The translations under genes were made by a program, and so were the position numbers. The notes under the pieces were generated by a model. That model saw only the letters and a program-made list of their open reading frames with translations. It was not told the origin of the DNA and ran no database searches. From Acanthamoeba lenticulata (taxonomy: Eukaryota > Discosea > Longamoebia > Acanthamoebidae): DNA of 15,742 nt. Below, piece by piece: positions 1 through 12,000 of the stretch. The first letter of the stretch is position 1. Every line of letters starts with the position of its first letter. The stretch lies in assembly GCA_002179805.1 (NCBI GenBank), contig NAVB01004158.1, forward strand, positions 1 to 15,742, given 5' to 3'.

Positions 1-3000
1 TCCTGTTCATGCCACCATCATCAAGTCAGCCATCATGAGGACGATGAAGAAGAAGAAGTAAAGAAGGGGAGAAGCATACGGCGGGGCCAAAGACGCGGTC
101 CTCAAAGTAGAAGGACTTGAGGTTGCCGCCGAGGGTCTCGCCGGCGTCCTTGGAGCCAAAGAGGCAGACCTGCTGGTAGACGGCGAAAGGACCGTCGGGG
201 ACGGCGATGTCGGGCGAGAGGAGGGTCGAGGCCAGCTTGCCGTCGATGTAGATCATGATCGTGCCAGCCGTGGTGTCGACGGCGAGGCTCACGACGTGCC
301 ACTTGCCCGGCAGGAGCGAGTTGCCGTCGTCGCGCGGGAAGGCGTCGCGCAGGCCCAGCTTGCCCTCGGCGCTCACGTACACGTTGGCCGGCTTCTCGTT
401 GTAGAGGGCCGTGTTGAACAGGGCCACCATCTGCCCGGCCTCGGGGCGCTCGTCGAGCATGAGCTCCATGGTGACCGTGTACTGGTTGATCCGCCGCTGC
501 TGCGCGAACGGGATCGGCAGGAAGAGCATCGCCAGCCGGTATACGTGCAGGTACTTGCGCTCGTACTCGTTCTTGTACCCGATGTCCCCGCGCGTCGTCA
601 TCTGCAGCGGCCGGCGTCCTGTGGTGAAGTCGTACTTGATGCATCCGTCCTGAACAAAGTAAAACGAATTTTTGGTTAATATAAAATGCATAAAACAAAT
701 AATTAGAATGAAAAAGAAAACGTACGCCGATGAGCTTGGGGTTGGGGCCGCCCTCCTGGGCACGGTCGATGGCCTCCTCTTCCTCCATGAGCTCGCGGCG
801 GATCTTCTGCTCGAACTCGCGCTCGCGTGCGATTTCCTCCTCTTCGATGAGCTTCTGCTCAGCCTGCTGCTGCTCACGCAGTTGGCGCAGCTCCTCGTGG
901 CCCTTGGGCTGGATGACGCCCAGCTCGGCCAGGAGAATGCCGGCTCCGCCGGTCTTGCTGCCGCCGCCCATCTCGTCGCTCTCGCTCTCCTTGTCCAGGT
1001 CCTCCAGCTTTGCGTCGGGATCCCGCACCATGTCCACGAACTCGCGGTAGTCGATGCATCTGTATTTAACGTTAATACAGGAACAATAAAATCTAAAAGC
1101 CAACACTTAAGAGGAAAGTAAATACCCGTCCTGGTTCTTGTCGGCGGTGCGGATAAAGTCGAGGATGTCCTCGGCCGTGGCCTCGATATGGAGCCAGTCG
1201 AAGGCGCCCCAGAGCTCGGCCGGGGTGATGAGGCCGTTGCGGCTCGTGTCAAACAGGCGGAAGGCGTCGAAGAGGAGCAGGCCCTTGGCCTTGACCGCCT
1301 CGCGAATGCGCACGGACTGGGCGCGCTGCTTGAGCAGGTGGTACTCGTCGGGCAGCGTGAACAGCTTGGCCAGCGGCGTCTCCTCCCACTTCCGGCTCAT
1401 CCTCCGCCGGCAGCCGATCACTCGCTCAAAGAAGATCTGCCGTATCATCATCACCACAAAACATTACTGAGGTCAGTCTCGCTCAAACATCAGAAGGAGG
1501 AAGGGGAAGAAAGGCCGCACCTGGCGTTCGCGGCAGGTGCTGCGCCTGAGGGCGCGGAGGAGGATGGCGATGTGCGGCTCCTTGTAGTACATGTCGCAGT
1601 TGAGGAAGCGGAGCGAGTGGTAGGCCGCCTCGGTCTGGTACAGCGGGCCCGACTCGTAGCCGCGCGAGGCGTCCATGACCATGTTGTCCGCCTGGTGTTT
1701 GTTCCCAAAGCAGCCACCGACATGTGAGCTAAGTCCCCCTCTGGGCCCAAGGAGAAGGAAGACGTACGGCAGCACAGCGGAGAGCGATCGCGACGTTGGC
1801 GCCGTCGATGATTTCGCGCTCGAGGCGGATGTGCATGATGCGGCGGATGGTCTCGGCCTCGGCCAGGGAGAGCGTGACAAAGTAGCGGCCAGACTGCTCC
1901 GGCCGCAGGCGGCCGCTCTGAAGGAAGGCCACGGCGCGGGCATAGTCGAGGGCCCCGTTGCCGCCATCGCTGCCGGCAAACTCGTGGAGAAGCCGGCGAA
2001 GCTCGTCGTCGGGCGGGAGCGGGATGTAGTCCACGGCCGATCGCGTCATCTGCTTGAACTCGGCCTCGCTGAGGTCGCCGCTCCGGTCCTGGTCGAACAG
2101 GTGGAAGGCCTTGCGCAGCGCCGCGTCCTGCCGGTCGTCGAGCACCTCGTCGCGCGCCGGCTTCAGGGCCACGGCCGTCCGGGTCGGGGTCCACTCGAGC
2201 ACCATGACCACGTTCTTGATGCGCCGCGCGCCCGACCAGCGCTTGTCAAAGTAATTGTTGGATACCAGCAAGTAGTCCTCGAAGCCAAGCGGCGGGCGCC
2301 TGCGCGGGGTTGGCCGAGTGGAGGGCATCATCATCAGCATCCAAGACAACAACAGCACGCCGAACAAGAAGAGGGGCGCACTTGTAGAGGTGGAACTCCT
2401 TGGCCGGATAGAACTGCTCAGAGGCGTCGAGCGAGACCAAGTTACGGAAGGGCCACGGCGTGGGCGCCTCTTCGTCGCGCGAGTAGGCCAGGTCGACGTA
2501 CTTTTCGATCTCGATCTCTTGCTCTTGCTGCGCCATGAAGAATGACCATCAGTTGATGTTGTTTCATGGCCATGAAGGTGGATTCAAGGGAAAGGGAGCG
2601 CACCTCCTGTTCCTGCTGTTGCTCGCGCTCCTGCTCTTGCTCCTGAACCTTCTCGGCGTCGAAGAAGTGGCCGGAGCTGTTAAGGAGGCGCTTCCGCTTG
2701 GCCTTGTCGCGGCGCCGGCGCTCGAGCTCGACCAGGGCGGCGTCGCCGGCATCGGCGGCCGCGGCCTCGACAGCGCTGGCAGAGGCCGTCTTGGGCTTCT
2801 TCTTGCGCTTCTGCTGGACCAGCTCGCGCACGCGCTGCACGATGCCCAGCTCGCCCTCGCCGTAGACAAAGTCGGCGTTCTCGCGAATGCGGTCCTCGAT
2901 GGTCTCGTGGAAGGGCTTGGGCACCGGCACGCAGGCCTCCACGCTGAAGTCGATCGGCTCGCGGAACACCTGCAAGCTCTTGCGCAGGTGCACGTCCTCT

Positions 3001-6000
3001 ACCTTTTCGTGGATCTTGAACCTGGCGGCCACGCAAGACATCATGTTTGTGAGAAGACAAGTCAATCGCATCACGAGGCCATAAGGCCGGGAGCACGCAC
3101 TGCGGGTGTTCCTTGAGGAGGGTCTTGAAGGCGTTCTTGCGCCATACGTTAGACACATTCTGGATGCAGAGCTGGTTGAACCTGTGTGCGTGTGTCGTGT
3201 CAGCGCTCAGAGACGTCTCAGGAGGAGTAAATAAGCGCTTGTTGAACGTACTGAATGCGTTCCGAGTGCATGCTGTTAATCACCAGCCAGGCCGCCACAT
3301 CCACCAGCACCTTGGCGTCACCCTCGAGGCCTGGACCGGTCAAGGCAGAAACAGGAAATAGCGCGAGGTCATCAGCAACTACACAATACTCGTTGTTGTC
3401 TTCATGCAGCCGTACCGTTGGACGGCATGCGGGCGTGCTTGAGCTCGCGCGCCATGAGGCGCTCGATTTCAGGGATGATGTAGAGGTGGATCGTCTGGCC
3501 CTTTCCGATGCCGCGCATACGGAAGGCACCTGCGTCACGTGTCGATGGGGAGGGCGACGTCAGGCGCGTGTTGTTAAATATAAAGAGATAAAGTGGGGAA
3601 ATTAGCATACCCTGAGCGTAGTCACGGAAAGTCATGTCCTTGCCGAGCGTGAGGACGGCGCACGCGTTGAGGACGTGCTTGATGTCCATGCCCGTCGTGT
3701 GCACCTGATCGTAGAAGGCAAAGCGCTTCTTCTCGCTGATGCCGCACTGGGCGAGCTTGAGCACGCGGCCCGTGGCGCGCACGAGGATCATCTTCCTGTC
3801 GAACTCGTCGAGGAACACGACGCCCTCAAAGTTCTTCAGGCCGTTGGCCAGCAGGTATTGGGCCACCTGTACGTGCATTGCGGGCACGCCCGAGAGTTAG
3901 GCACTTGATTCGACAGCTAACATGCCATGACGAAGAGGACGTGCCTGGAAGTTGGTCATGCCGGTGATGAGGGCGCCGGTATCGATGAGGGCGTGGAAGG
4001 GCGGCTCAGCGTTGGCGATCTTGTTGAGGAGCGACTTGACCGACCAGCCCTCCTCGACCACCTCGTGGCTCACGATGTCCGGGTTGGTCAGATAGTTGAT
4101 CATCAATCCGTCCGAGCCTGGAGCCCAGAGATTCGCACATACACACAATCAGCGCTTGCAGGGACATCTCCTCTTCCCGCTCAAAAAAGAACGCACCCTT
4201 CTCGTAGCCGCACTGGCCCAGCTCGATGGGCATGAGATCGGACGGCGTGCCGGAGAAGCCAATGCGGCGGCCAAAGAGCATCTCACCGCCGAGCGCTTGC
4301 CCGCTCTCGCTCAGTTTCACGATCTGTGATGAGACGAAACAAAAGTTGGTCTATAATGTTATCATCGGGCCGACCGGGGATGAAGGGAGGGCGACACGGC
4401 ACGAACCTGATGGCGCATGTAGGCCGGGAAGATGAACTCGTTGAGGTACCAGTGGATGAGATCGGGAAGCTTGAAGAGCAGCGCGTGCAGCTTCTGCATC
4501 TGCTCCTCGTTGGACCGCTTGAGCAGCCGCAGCGGGACCACCTCGAGAGTTTCATCCTCGTCCTCGTTGTCACCATCCTGGGCCGCGATGTCCATCTTGT
4601 CCTTGCCCTTGTCCTTGTCGGCCGGCTCGGTGAAGTTGAGCGAGCCGCGTACTTGGCCGCCGGCCATCTTGACCCACTGGGCGTAGCGGATCGACGACTT
4701 GCGCTCGCTGTAGGGGCCCACCTCGAGCGTGAGCGTCGACCGCAGGTTGGCGACGATGTCGTTAAAGTCCGACCAGCGCAGACCCTCGTAGCGGTAGGCC
4801 AGGATCGTGAGGCCCAGAATCACATCCGGATGCGCGAACCTGCCAGAGACGGTGTATGTGAGTGGGAATGCTTTCGGCCCTGCAGCCAGCGCGACTGGGA
4901 AGGAAGCGCGAGGATTGCGTACTCGGAGGACTGGGACGGGACGTCCTTGCCGACGAAGGGCACGGCCAGCTTGGCCCGCGTGCGGGGCATGTTGGGGTCC
5001 ACGGCGATGGCCCGGTCAAAGTCCTCCTTCGTCAACAAACCGAACGACACGCGATCAATCTGGTCGCGGCCACATGCGCATGTGATCAGCACACATACAC
5101 ATTCAAACATGATGCGGCTGCCATACCTTCTGAAGAACGTGGGGCAGGAAGGACTTGAGCCAGTCGCGGGTGAGGTTGAGCATCTTCTTGTTCTTGGGCG
5201 AGAGGGTGTTGTTGACAAAGTCCACCAGCTCTTGCTCGTAGTTGGCCCGGTCATCCTCCAGGATGTACCGCACGATCTGGTCGTCGCTCAGCCCTGCTCG
5301 CCCACAGCTTAGGGTTAGCACTGTGCGGCGTGCGGGAAGGGCATAAGGGGCAACAACAGCTTACCGGTGAGGTTCTGGGACTCGAGCCACAGGAGGGCCC
5401 ACTGGGCGATAATAGGCTTGATCTGCTTGTGGTAGAAGTCCGGGTTGAGGAGGACGATGTGCGGGTTGCGCTGGAGGGCGCGCTGGCGGTAGCCTTCGGT
5501 GACGACGGCCTTGAGCCGCTCGAGGACGTCGAGCGCGCGGTTGCTCTCCTTGAAGCCCACGGACAGAGCGCCGCCGTCAGCGTAGAAGATAGCGTCGAGG
5601 AGGTGGATGGGCAGCTTCCAGCGCAGGGGCGCAAAGTCGAGGTCGAGCTTGGGCCCGATGGGGAAGTTGAGCTCGCTCTTGAGCGGGTGGAGGATGAGGT
5701 CGACCTCGTCCATGATCAGCACGCCCGAGCGGAAGAGCTCGAGAATGCGCGCCAGCTCGCGCGCGTCGACCTCCATCTGCGGGTGACGCGGGCCAGACTC
5801 GTCTTCGATCAGGTGCAGCATCTCGAGGAACTTGAGCATGATCGACTTGATCGACGTCGGGGTGCTGATCACCACGCCGTTGGTCCGGATGGCGTTGGTC
5901 AGCTTGTTGTACAGGCTCCGGTCCACGCGCGATGCGCGGTCGCAGTGTAGCGTGTAGATGCGCTTGTGCATGATCGACGAGAACGTGCTGCGCATCACGC

Positions 6001-9000
6001 TGCGCGAGAACTCGAGCAGCGCCGGCGGGACCACTTGGCACACAAGGGACTTGTTGTCGCCGAGCATGAGGGCCAGGAGCGGCCCTACGACGGTGGTCTT
6101 GCCCTGACCCATGATCATCTGCTTGACCATGGACTTGCCCTGTGTCATGCTGTCCATGAACTCGCGCACCATGATCACCTGCCGCTCGCGCAGCAGGATG
6201 TTCCACGTGAACTCGAACACCAAGAATCGCGGATCTGAATGCGGATTTGGACTTGGTTGTTAGTGTTACTCTTCCATTGTTCAAGGTGTGGGTCGTCTGT
6301 ACCGTAGACCAGTTCGTCGTTCTCCTTGTCAATGAAATAGCGCTTGGTCGTCAGGTTCTGGGCCAGCGACTCGCTCTGCACCGCGTAGAGCGCAATCACC
6401 CACCCAGCGCCGAGAGCGGTTATCGATCATGGCTCGCAGAGGCGAGGGCACAACCAAGGAAGAGGAAGGACGAGCTTACCTTCTGGATGAGGCCAGCAAC
6501 GAGGGCCGGGTTGGACTCGGCCGTGGGCGCCTGGCCCTGGGTGACGAGGAGCAGGCCGAGCAGGCCGCGCGCGTCGGAGAGGCAGCGGTTGATCTGGCCG
6601 ATGCGGTTGGCATGCAGGATGGCGGCCGCGATGACGTCGTACACGTGCTCAATCTTGGACTCGTCAAAGTACGGATTGAGCTTCTGCAGGTCCCACCCGC
6701 TCCTCGATGACAACAGCGAGCCCACCAGGTAGTCCAGCCAGATGTGGGTTTCCTGGCCGCAATAGCGCTGCAGCACGAAGCGATAGCGAGCGACGCTCTC
6801 GGCCGACGAGGCCGCGGGCTTCTCCTTGCCCTTCTCGCCCTCCTCAACCTCCATTGCATCCTGCTATTCAAGGCGCCGGTCAGGAACAGCTCCCAACGGG
6901 TGGGGAGAGAAAAGTGAAGGCATGGTACCGGTGCGACGCCGGTCGGTTCCAGCGGAACTTCGTTGGCGTGCGCGACGACGTAGGGAATGGCGTTGTTGAC
7001 ATACTCCGAGTCCTGCTCGCGGATCTTGAGGAGCTCGTCGATCAGCGCCTGGACGTGCGCCACCACCTCGCCGAGCGCGGGCTGCGCCTCGCCGCGGGCG
7101 TAGGCGTCAATGTCCTGGTCGAGCAGGCCCTTGTACTTGGCCACCTTGCCATTGTTCTGCAGGTCGGCGTAGTGCTTCATCTCGGCCTCGAGGCGCTCCA
7201 TCATGAAGCCGGCCACGGCCGACTTGGCCTGCGGGTGGCCGGACACGTCAAAGGGCAGCTGGCTCGAGACGGGCGGCTTGCGCTGCTCGTCACGTGCGAG
7301 GAAGGCGACATGGTTGTCAAGGCCGAGTGACACCAGCGGCGCGCCAGCAAAGGCCGCACGCGCGTCCTGGTCCATGGCCAGGCGCTGGTCGCCCAGGCCC
7401 GTGCTCGGGTCCACGACGCGCAGACGGCGCCGGAGGCACATGAAGTCGGACAGCACCGGCAGCACCCACGAGCGCTCGCTCTCAGGCGTGACGGGCGCCG
7501 TCAGGTTGGGCGCCGGCAGCTTGGGCCACGTCTCCGGCGGCAGGTTCATGTTCTCGACCTCCATCATGAGCGTGGGCACGAGGATACCAAAGAGGTCGTC
7601 GATGGGCGACACGCTCTCGGTGTCGTCGATCCACCCGTTGATCCGTTCGTTCTTCATCTGCCGCCTGTCCACAAACTTGGGCAAGCGCTGGCAGAGCTCC
7701 GGGTTGCGAGAGAGGATGTTGAGGATGGAGGGCAGGAGGCCGCGGTCGGTCTTGTCGGCCATGAGCTGGAGGAGGAGCGTGGCCAGTGAGTGCGAGTCGT
7801 CGTTGGAGAGGATCTTCATCTTGACGCCGCCCGTGAAGAGGTTGTAGAGGAACAGGAAGCCCAGCTTGAGCTCGCTGCCGGCCATGGTCTCCGTGCCCGG
7901 CCAGTACTGGTGCGCCACGTCGAGCGCCATCACGCCGGACAGCAGCTTGGACGCCGCGTAGTCGACCGACAGGCTCTGCCAGTCCTTGGCCGTCGCGCCC
8001 AGCGCCGAGAGGTCGTTGTAATAGGGCCAGCCCGAGTCCACCGTGCGCGGCACCACGAACAGGTCCACACTCTGCAGAAGGCAGCGTGAGTAACCACCGC
8101 AGCCACCAAGGGGACAATGAGGAAAGGTCGCGCGCGTACCGAGAGACCGGCGTCGAGAGCGCGCAGGTAGTACATGCGGTTCTTGACCAGCGTGATGTCG
8201 TACTCGGTGTACACGCGCGGGTCGAACCGCGGGTCAGAGATGTCGGTGATGCACTGCTCCTCGAGAAGCTGCGACTCCTGTTTGTGTATAGGGAAACACG
8301 TGCAGCAGAGTCAGCAACTAAGCCACAGACGCTCGCGTGGCTTCGAAGAGATCGAGCAAAAAAGAAAAAATTAATCATTAGGAACGAGACACGAACCTCG
8401 TGGTGGGGCAAATGGCAGGTGACCGCGACGTGCTTGACCTTGACGACGTAGGCCGCAAACTCGTTGGTGATGTCCCACGGGACCTTGACAGGGCTGTCGA
8501 CGGTGACCGACGAGATTTTGATGCGCGAAGCGTGCGCGTTCGGGTGGCGGTCGACGTTGGCCTCGCCCAGCGTCTGGAAGATGATGTTCTCCTCCGCCGA
8601 GAACGCCGTGTCCGTGCCGATGGCGCTTACCAGCTTGAACACTTCGTCGTAATCTGCACAGGCACACACATGGCACGCGTGGTTAGCCAAAACTGGTTCT
8701 CAACTGGCTGCGCTGCGGGGCAATCGCGGCCGCAGTACCTCGGTGCAGGAAGCGCAGGAGCAGGAGGTAGAGGGCCGAGGCCAGGGTCGGGGTGAACATG
8801 AACGAGAGCGAGACGTGGACCGGGTAGAGGTAGTACTTGGTATCCAGCGCTTCGTTCCAGTCCTTATCCGTCCGGTCGAGCACCAGCTCTGTGGAGAACG
8901 GCGCGCTGCCGATGAACGGCCGCACCGGGTGGGTGGAGGGCACCAGCACCAGGATTTCCTGTAATAAAAGGGTGATGAGCTAAGCTTGCAGGGAACGCAC

Positions 9001-12000
9001 GAGCCTGCGGGTCTAGACCGGTCTCGGAAAACGTACGTTGTTGGGGTCGGACAGGAGCACAGAGTGAGGAATGCCACGAATGAGGCGCGTCGTCAGCTCG
9101 CTCCGCGCGTTGGTCACGAACAGGTTCACGTGATCAACACTGTGTGGAGAGAAAGTCAATTGCCATAAGGAGGGAAGAGTAAGAACCACGACCGCCAAGC
9201 AAGAAATAGAGCGCGAGCTATTTGGGGGAAGGCTTTGTCAAACGTGCCTGTAGAGCCGGGTGACGCCGTCGCTGTCGGTGCGGGCGTGGAAGGCCATCTT
9301 GAGCCGGGGGAGTTCGACCAGGTCGAGGTTGAACGGCTTGGTGGAGTCCTTCTGCTTGGTCCAGGCCAGGACGTACGCGAGCTTATCCAGGCGCGTGATC
9401 AGCTGTGCCAAACTGTGCAGCTTGGAACCTGTGTGAAAGCCCCTCGCTGATGATCAGCAGCGATACTTCCTTTTGAAATAAACACGACCATGCACGTGAG
9501 CGAGAGCGCACCCTTGGGCGCGTGGAGGAGGTCCACCAGGACGAGCTCCTCATCATCGAGGCTCTTCTTCTTCTTCTTGGTCTCCAAAGCGAGCTTGGAC
9601 CTGCGGAGATCCTTCTTCTGCTCCTCCTTTTTCTTCTCCTCCTCCTGCAGAGGACAAGGGCAGTCAGATGACGTTTCAACAAAGTGGAAGCTAGCCTAGG
9701 CTGCAGTTCGCACCTTCTTGACTTGCGGCAGGCGCGTGATGCGCGCGCACACGCCGGGCTGCTGCGTGCAGTCCACCTTGGGCACACGCACGAGCTCGAC
9801 ATGGATCATGCCGTGACTCTTGTCCAGCGGGTAGCCGCGCAGATTATCACTCTGAAACCCAGGGGGGGGGGGGTGTCAGCCCCAACAACAACAACAACCA
9901 GAAAAAAGAAAAAAAAAACAACAACAACAACAACAGCGAGGCGTACCTTGTCCTGCCAGAAGTGGTAGGAATCGAGGAGGGCGGACGGGACGATGCCGTA
10001 GAGGAGGCGCGAGGGGATGAACTGCTCGTCGGTGCCGGAGACGTTGGACGGATGAACCTTGTCGCGGATGATGACGACCGAGGTCGGGTCCGGATACTCG
10101 GCGTACGGGTGGCCGGCGCCGTGGCGCTCCCAGCGGGGCCACGGGTAGTCGCGGTCCTTGATCGACGGCTGCATGTCGCGGAGCGCGTAGTGGACGTCGG
10201 TCGTGTACTCGAGCGAGCGATAGAAGCGGCGGCCGTGGGACATGACGTTGTAGATCTGCACCACGCGGAGGCTCTTGAAGACAAAGATCTCCTTCCAGGT
10301 ACCGCCCTTCTTCGGGTGGATGCCCACCATGTAGGCCACGTCGGCGTCGGCCGGCAGCGGGTCCTCAGGCAGGCAGATCTGGAGCGGGAACGGCTGGGTG
10401 AGGTAGGTCAGCCGCACGGGCTCGAAGATGGGCACGATCCACTGCTCGCTCTCCTCGAGCTCGCCCGGCACGTAGTCGCGGTCGAGCACCTGCACGTCCA
10501 TCCGCGGATCGGGTGTGCGCCAGTACTGCAGGTCGTGGTCGCGCCCGATGAGCCGCACCCACTCACGGTGCTCGGCCGTTTCAATCGTGGCCGCCTGCAT
10601 CGAGTTAGACCCAAAGATGAGCAGCACGTCGGGCCGTCCGGCGATCGACTTGTCCAGCGCCTTGAGGTGCGACGACTTGAGGGTCAGCTGGATCGTTTGC
10701 ATGTCGATCTCCACGCCCAGCTCCAGATCATCGCTCACGCTCTGGACCACTCCGTCATCTGTTTCGGCTCCCCAGTTAAAAAGGTGGAAACGAGAAACAA
10801 AAATGGCTCTAAAAACAAAAAAACAAAATCGAAAGCAACTGCCCCTTCCTTGGGGCGGTGAACTAAGAACGACTAGATTGCCCGGCGCCACGGTACCTGC
10901 TGGATGTGGCAGGAGGCGGCGTCGCGAGGAGGGGCGCGCTCTTTGGCTTGCGGCGCGAGAATTTAGGGACAGCTTTCGCTTGCCCTTTCGCCCGCCATCG
11001 CGCGTCACTTCTTCTTCTTCCTCTTCCATACGCTCTCCCTCTTCAACATTCTCCTCCATTTCATCCTCCTCAATCAGATCAATTTCGGATTCTCGCTCGC
11101 TATCTAAAGGAGACCGCGAGAGTGGACAACATGCAGTTGCAGATAAGAAATCTCATTTTCGCGTAAGGAATTTACTCACGAGTTGCCCTCAATTACGGAC
11201 GGAAACTCCCGCCCATCGTGCAGGACGAGAAGCAACAGCAGCGACAAACAATAATTGACAACAAGACACTTAAATAAGTGGAAAAAGAGGGCCAGAGGAG
11301 TGGGGTACCTTGCTGAGCCTGGTTAGCCTGGTTGGCCGAGGAGACGACGGTGAAGCGGCCCACGGAGCGGTTGCCCTCGATGAAGGCCCACTTGCGGATG
11401 AAATGAGCCACGGAGGTCTCCTCGCGCTGCTTGTGGTGGTGCTCCATGCGAATGCCGGTGCCGGCGGCCACGCGTACGGCGCCCTCCATGACCTCGTTGA
11501 GGGCCTTCTGTCCGTGCGTGCGGATCCACGTGATGAGCTTGCGGCGCACTACCTGGAGCAGCTCGAAGACTTCGGTCTCGGGCACGGGGAGGAGCTTCAT
11601 GTTCCACGTGTGGCGGGTGGTGAGGAAGATGAAGGCGCAGAGAAGCGTGCTGACGACGTTCTCGTTGAGTTCATCGAGGTGCATGTTGCGGTAGAGCAGG
11701 AGCAGGTGCGCGTGCAGCGTGCACGCGATCCGCGAGTTCTCGTCGACGACTTTGTCGTCCTCCTTGTTCTCGCACGCCTTCATGGCCTGGTAGCACCACG
11801 ACTCGAGCATCTTGTGGACCGGCCCGTGGAGCAACTGGCGCAGCTCCACCTGGCCCCGCTCGAGGGTCTCGAGCACGGCCGGCGTGACCTCGACGTCGCG
11901 CAGCGGGCCAGAGATGGTGTCGTGCTTGCCTTTCGCGTGCGCGATCAGGAAGGATATGTAGTTGTCCATCCTCGCCGCCGTGCGCATGACGTAGAGGATG

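Larger units (their letters stand above)
5127..6860 (-). other. DUF3638-type P-loop ATPase core, first half (exons 21-24, residues ~2348-2844)
   Basis: Exon 21 is helical and ends ALVAGLIQK. Exons 22-23 give SESLAQNL, DPRFLVFEFTWNILLRERQ, then QMIMGQGKTTVVGPLLALML with the P-loop GQGKTT at 6109-6092 (residues ~2541-2546). It continues with LVCQVVPPALLEFS (motif Ia-like), VVISTPTS (motif Ib-like) and GVLIMDEVDLILHP with DEVD at 5710-5699 (residues ~2674-2677). The order and the very well conserved MGQGKT string match DUF3638 (the fungal members I recall have GEGKSS at this point). Known for P-loop folds: K and T bind nucleotide phosphates, and the DE pair positions Mg2+ and water. Both are intact here, so nucleotide binding is likely; hydrolysis is inference. 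Exon 24 (SDDQIVRYILEDD, LTRDWLKSFLP) is a helical connector. Confidence 0.8.
6929..10758 (-). other. Central region between the acidic cassette and the ATPase core (exons 12-20, residues ~1306-2347)
   Basis: Nine exons. Exon 12 (10758-9947) starts DDGVVQSVSDDLELG and contains alternating strands (LKSLRVVQIYN-like) and a YPWPRWERHG patch. Exon 13 has three cysteines in VDCTQQPGVCAR. Exon 14 opens with a charged linker (EEEKKKEEQKKDLRR, later five Lys). Exons 15-16 carry LKMAFHARTDSDGVTRLY then VDHVNLFV and RGIPHSVLLS. Exon 17 has ILVLVPSTHPVRPF. The pattern of a LYS-x-DH string followed by a leucine-rich 'glp' segment fits what I recall of proteins upstream of DUF3638. Exon 20 (8071-6929) is largely helical, with NDDSHSLATLLLQLMADK and ILSRNPELCQRLPKF. 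No enzymatic motif was recognised; the likely role is structural. Confidence 0.6.

Noticed and set aside
26..1252. 408-codon minus-strand open frame read as one unspliced protein
   Set aside because: Only its part at 80-649 is real coding (exon 39). The rest reads through introns and the wrong frame of exons 37-38, giving a Ser/Arg-rich nonsense stretch.
4326..5312. 328-codon plus-strand open frame
   Set aside because: It runs antisense across exons 24-27 and their introns, and its composition is that of a GC-rich shadow. The minus-strand exons below it carry family motifs in phase.
3416..6860. Annotation as a ubiquitin hydrolase (deubiquitinase)
   Set aside because: Automatic labels of this kind circulate for DUF3638-type proteins. 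I see no Cys/His/Asp protease motif here, whereas nucleotide-binding motifs are clear.
6476..8068. 530-codon minus-strand frame as a single exon
   Set aside because: The frame is right down to 6929, where a GTACCA donor ends exon 20. Beyond it the peptide becomes Arg/Ser/Pro-rich, while the conserved frame resumes at 6860.
9962..10861. 299-codon plus-strand open frame
   Set aside because: It mirrors exon 12 and intron 11. It is Val/Arg/His-rich with no recognisable motif, typical of the antisense of a GC-rich exon.
11104..11308. Intron-encoded snoRNA in the 205 bp intron
   Set aside because: No properly ordered C and D boxes or H/ACA hairpins could be found by eye.
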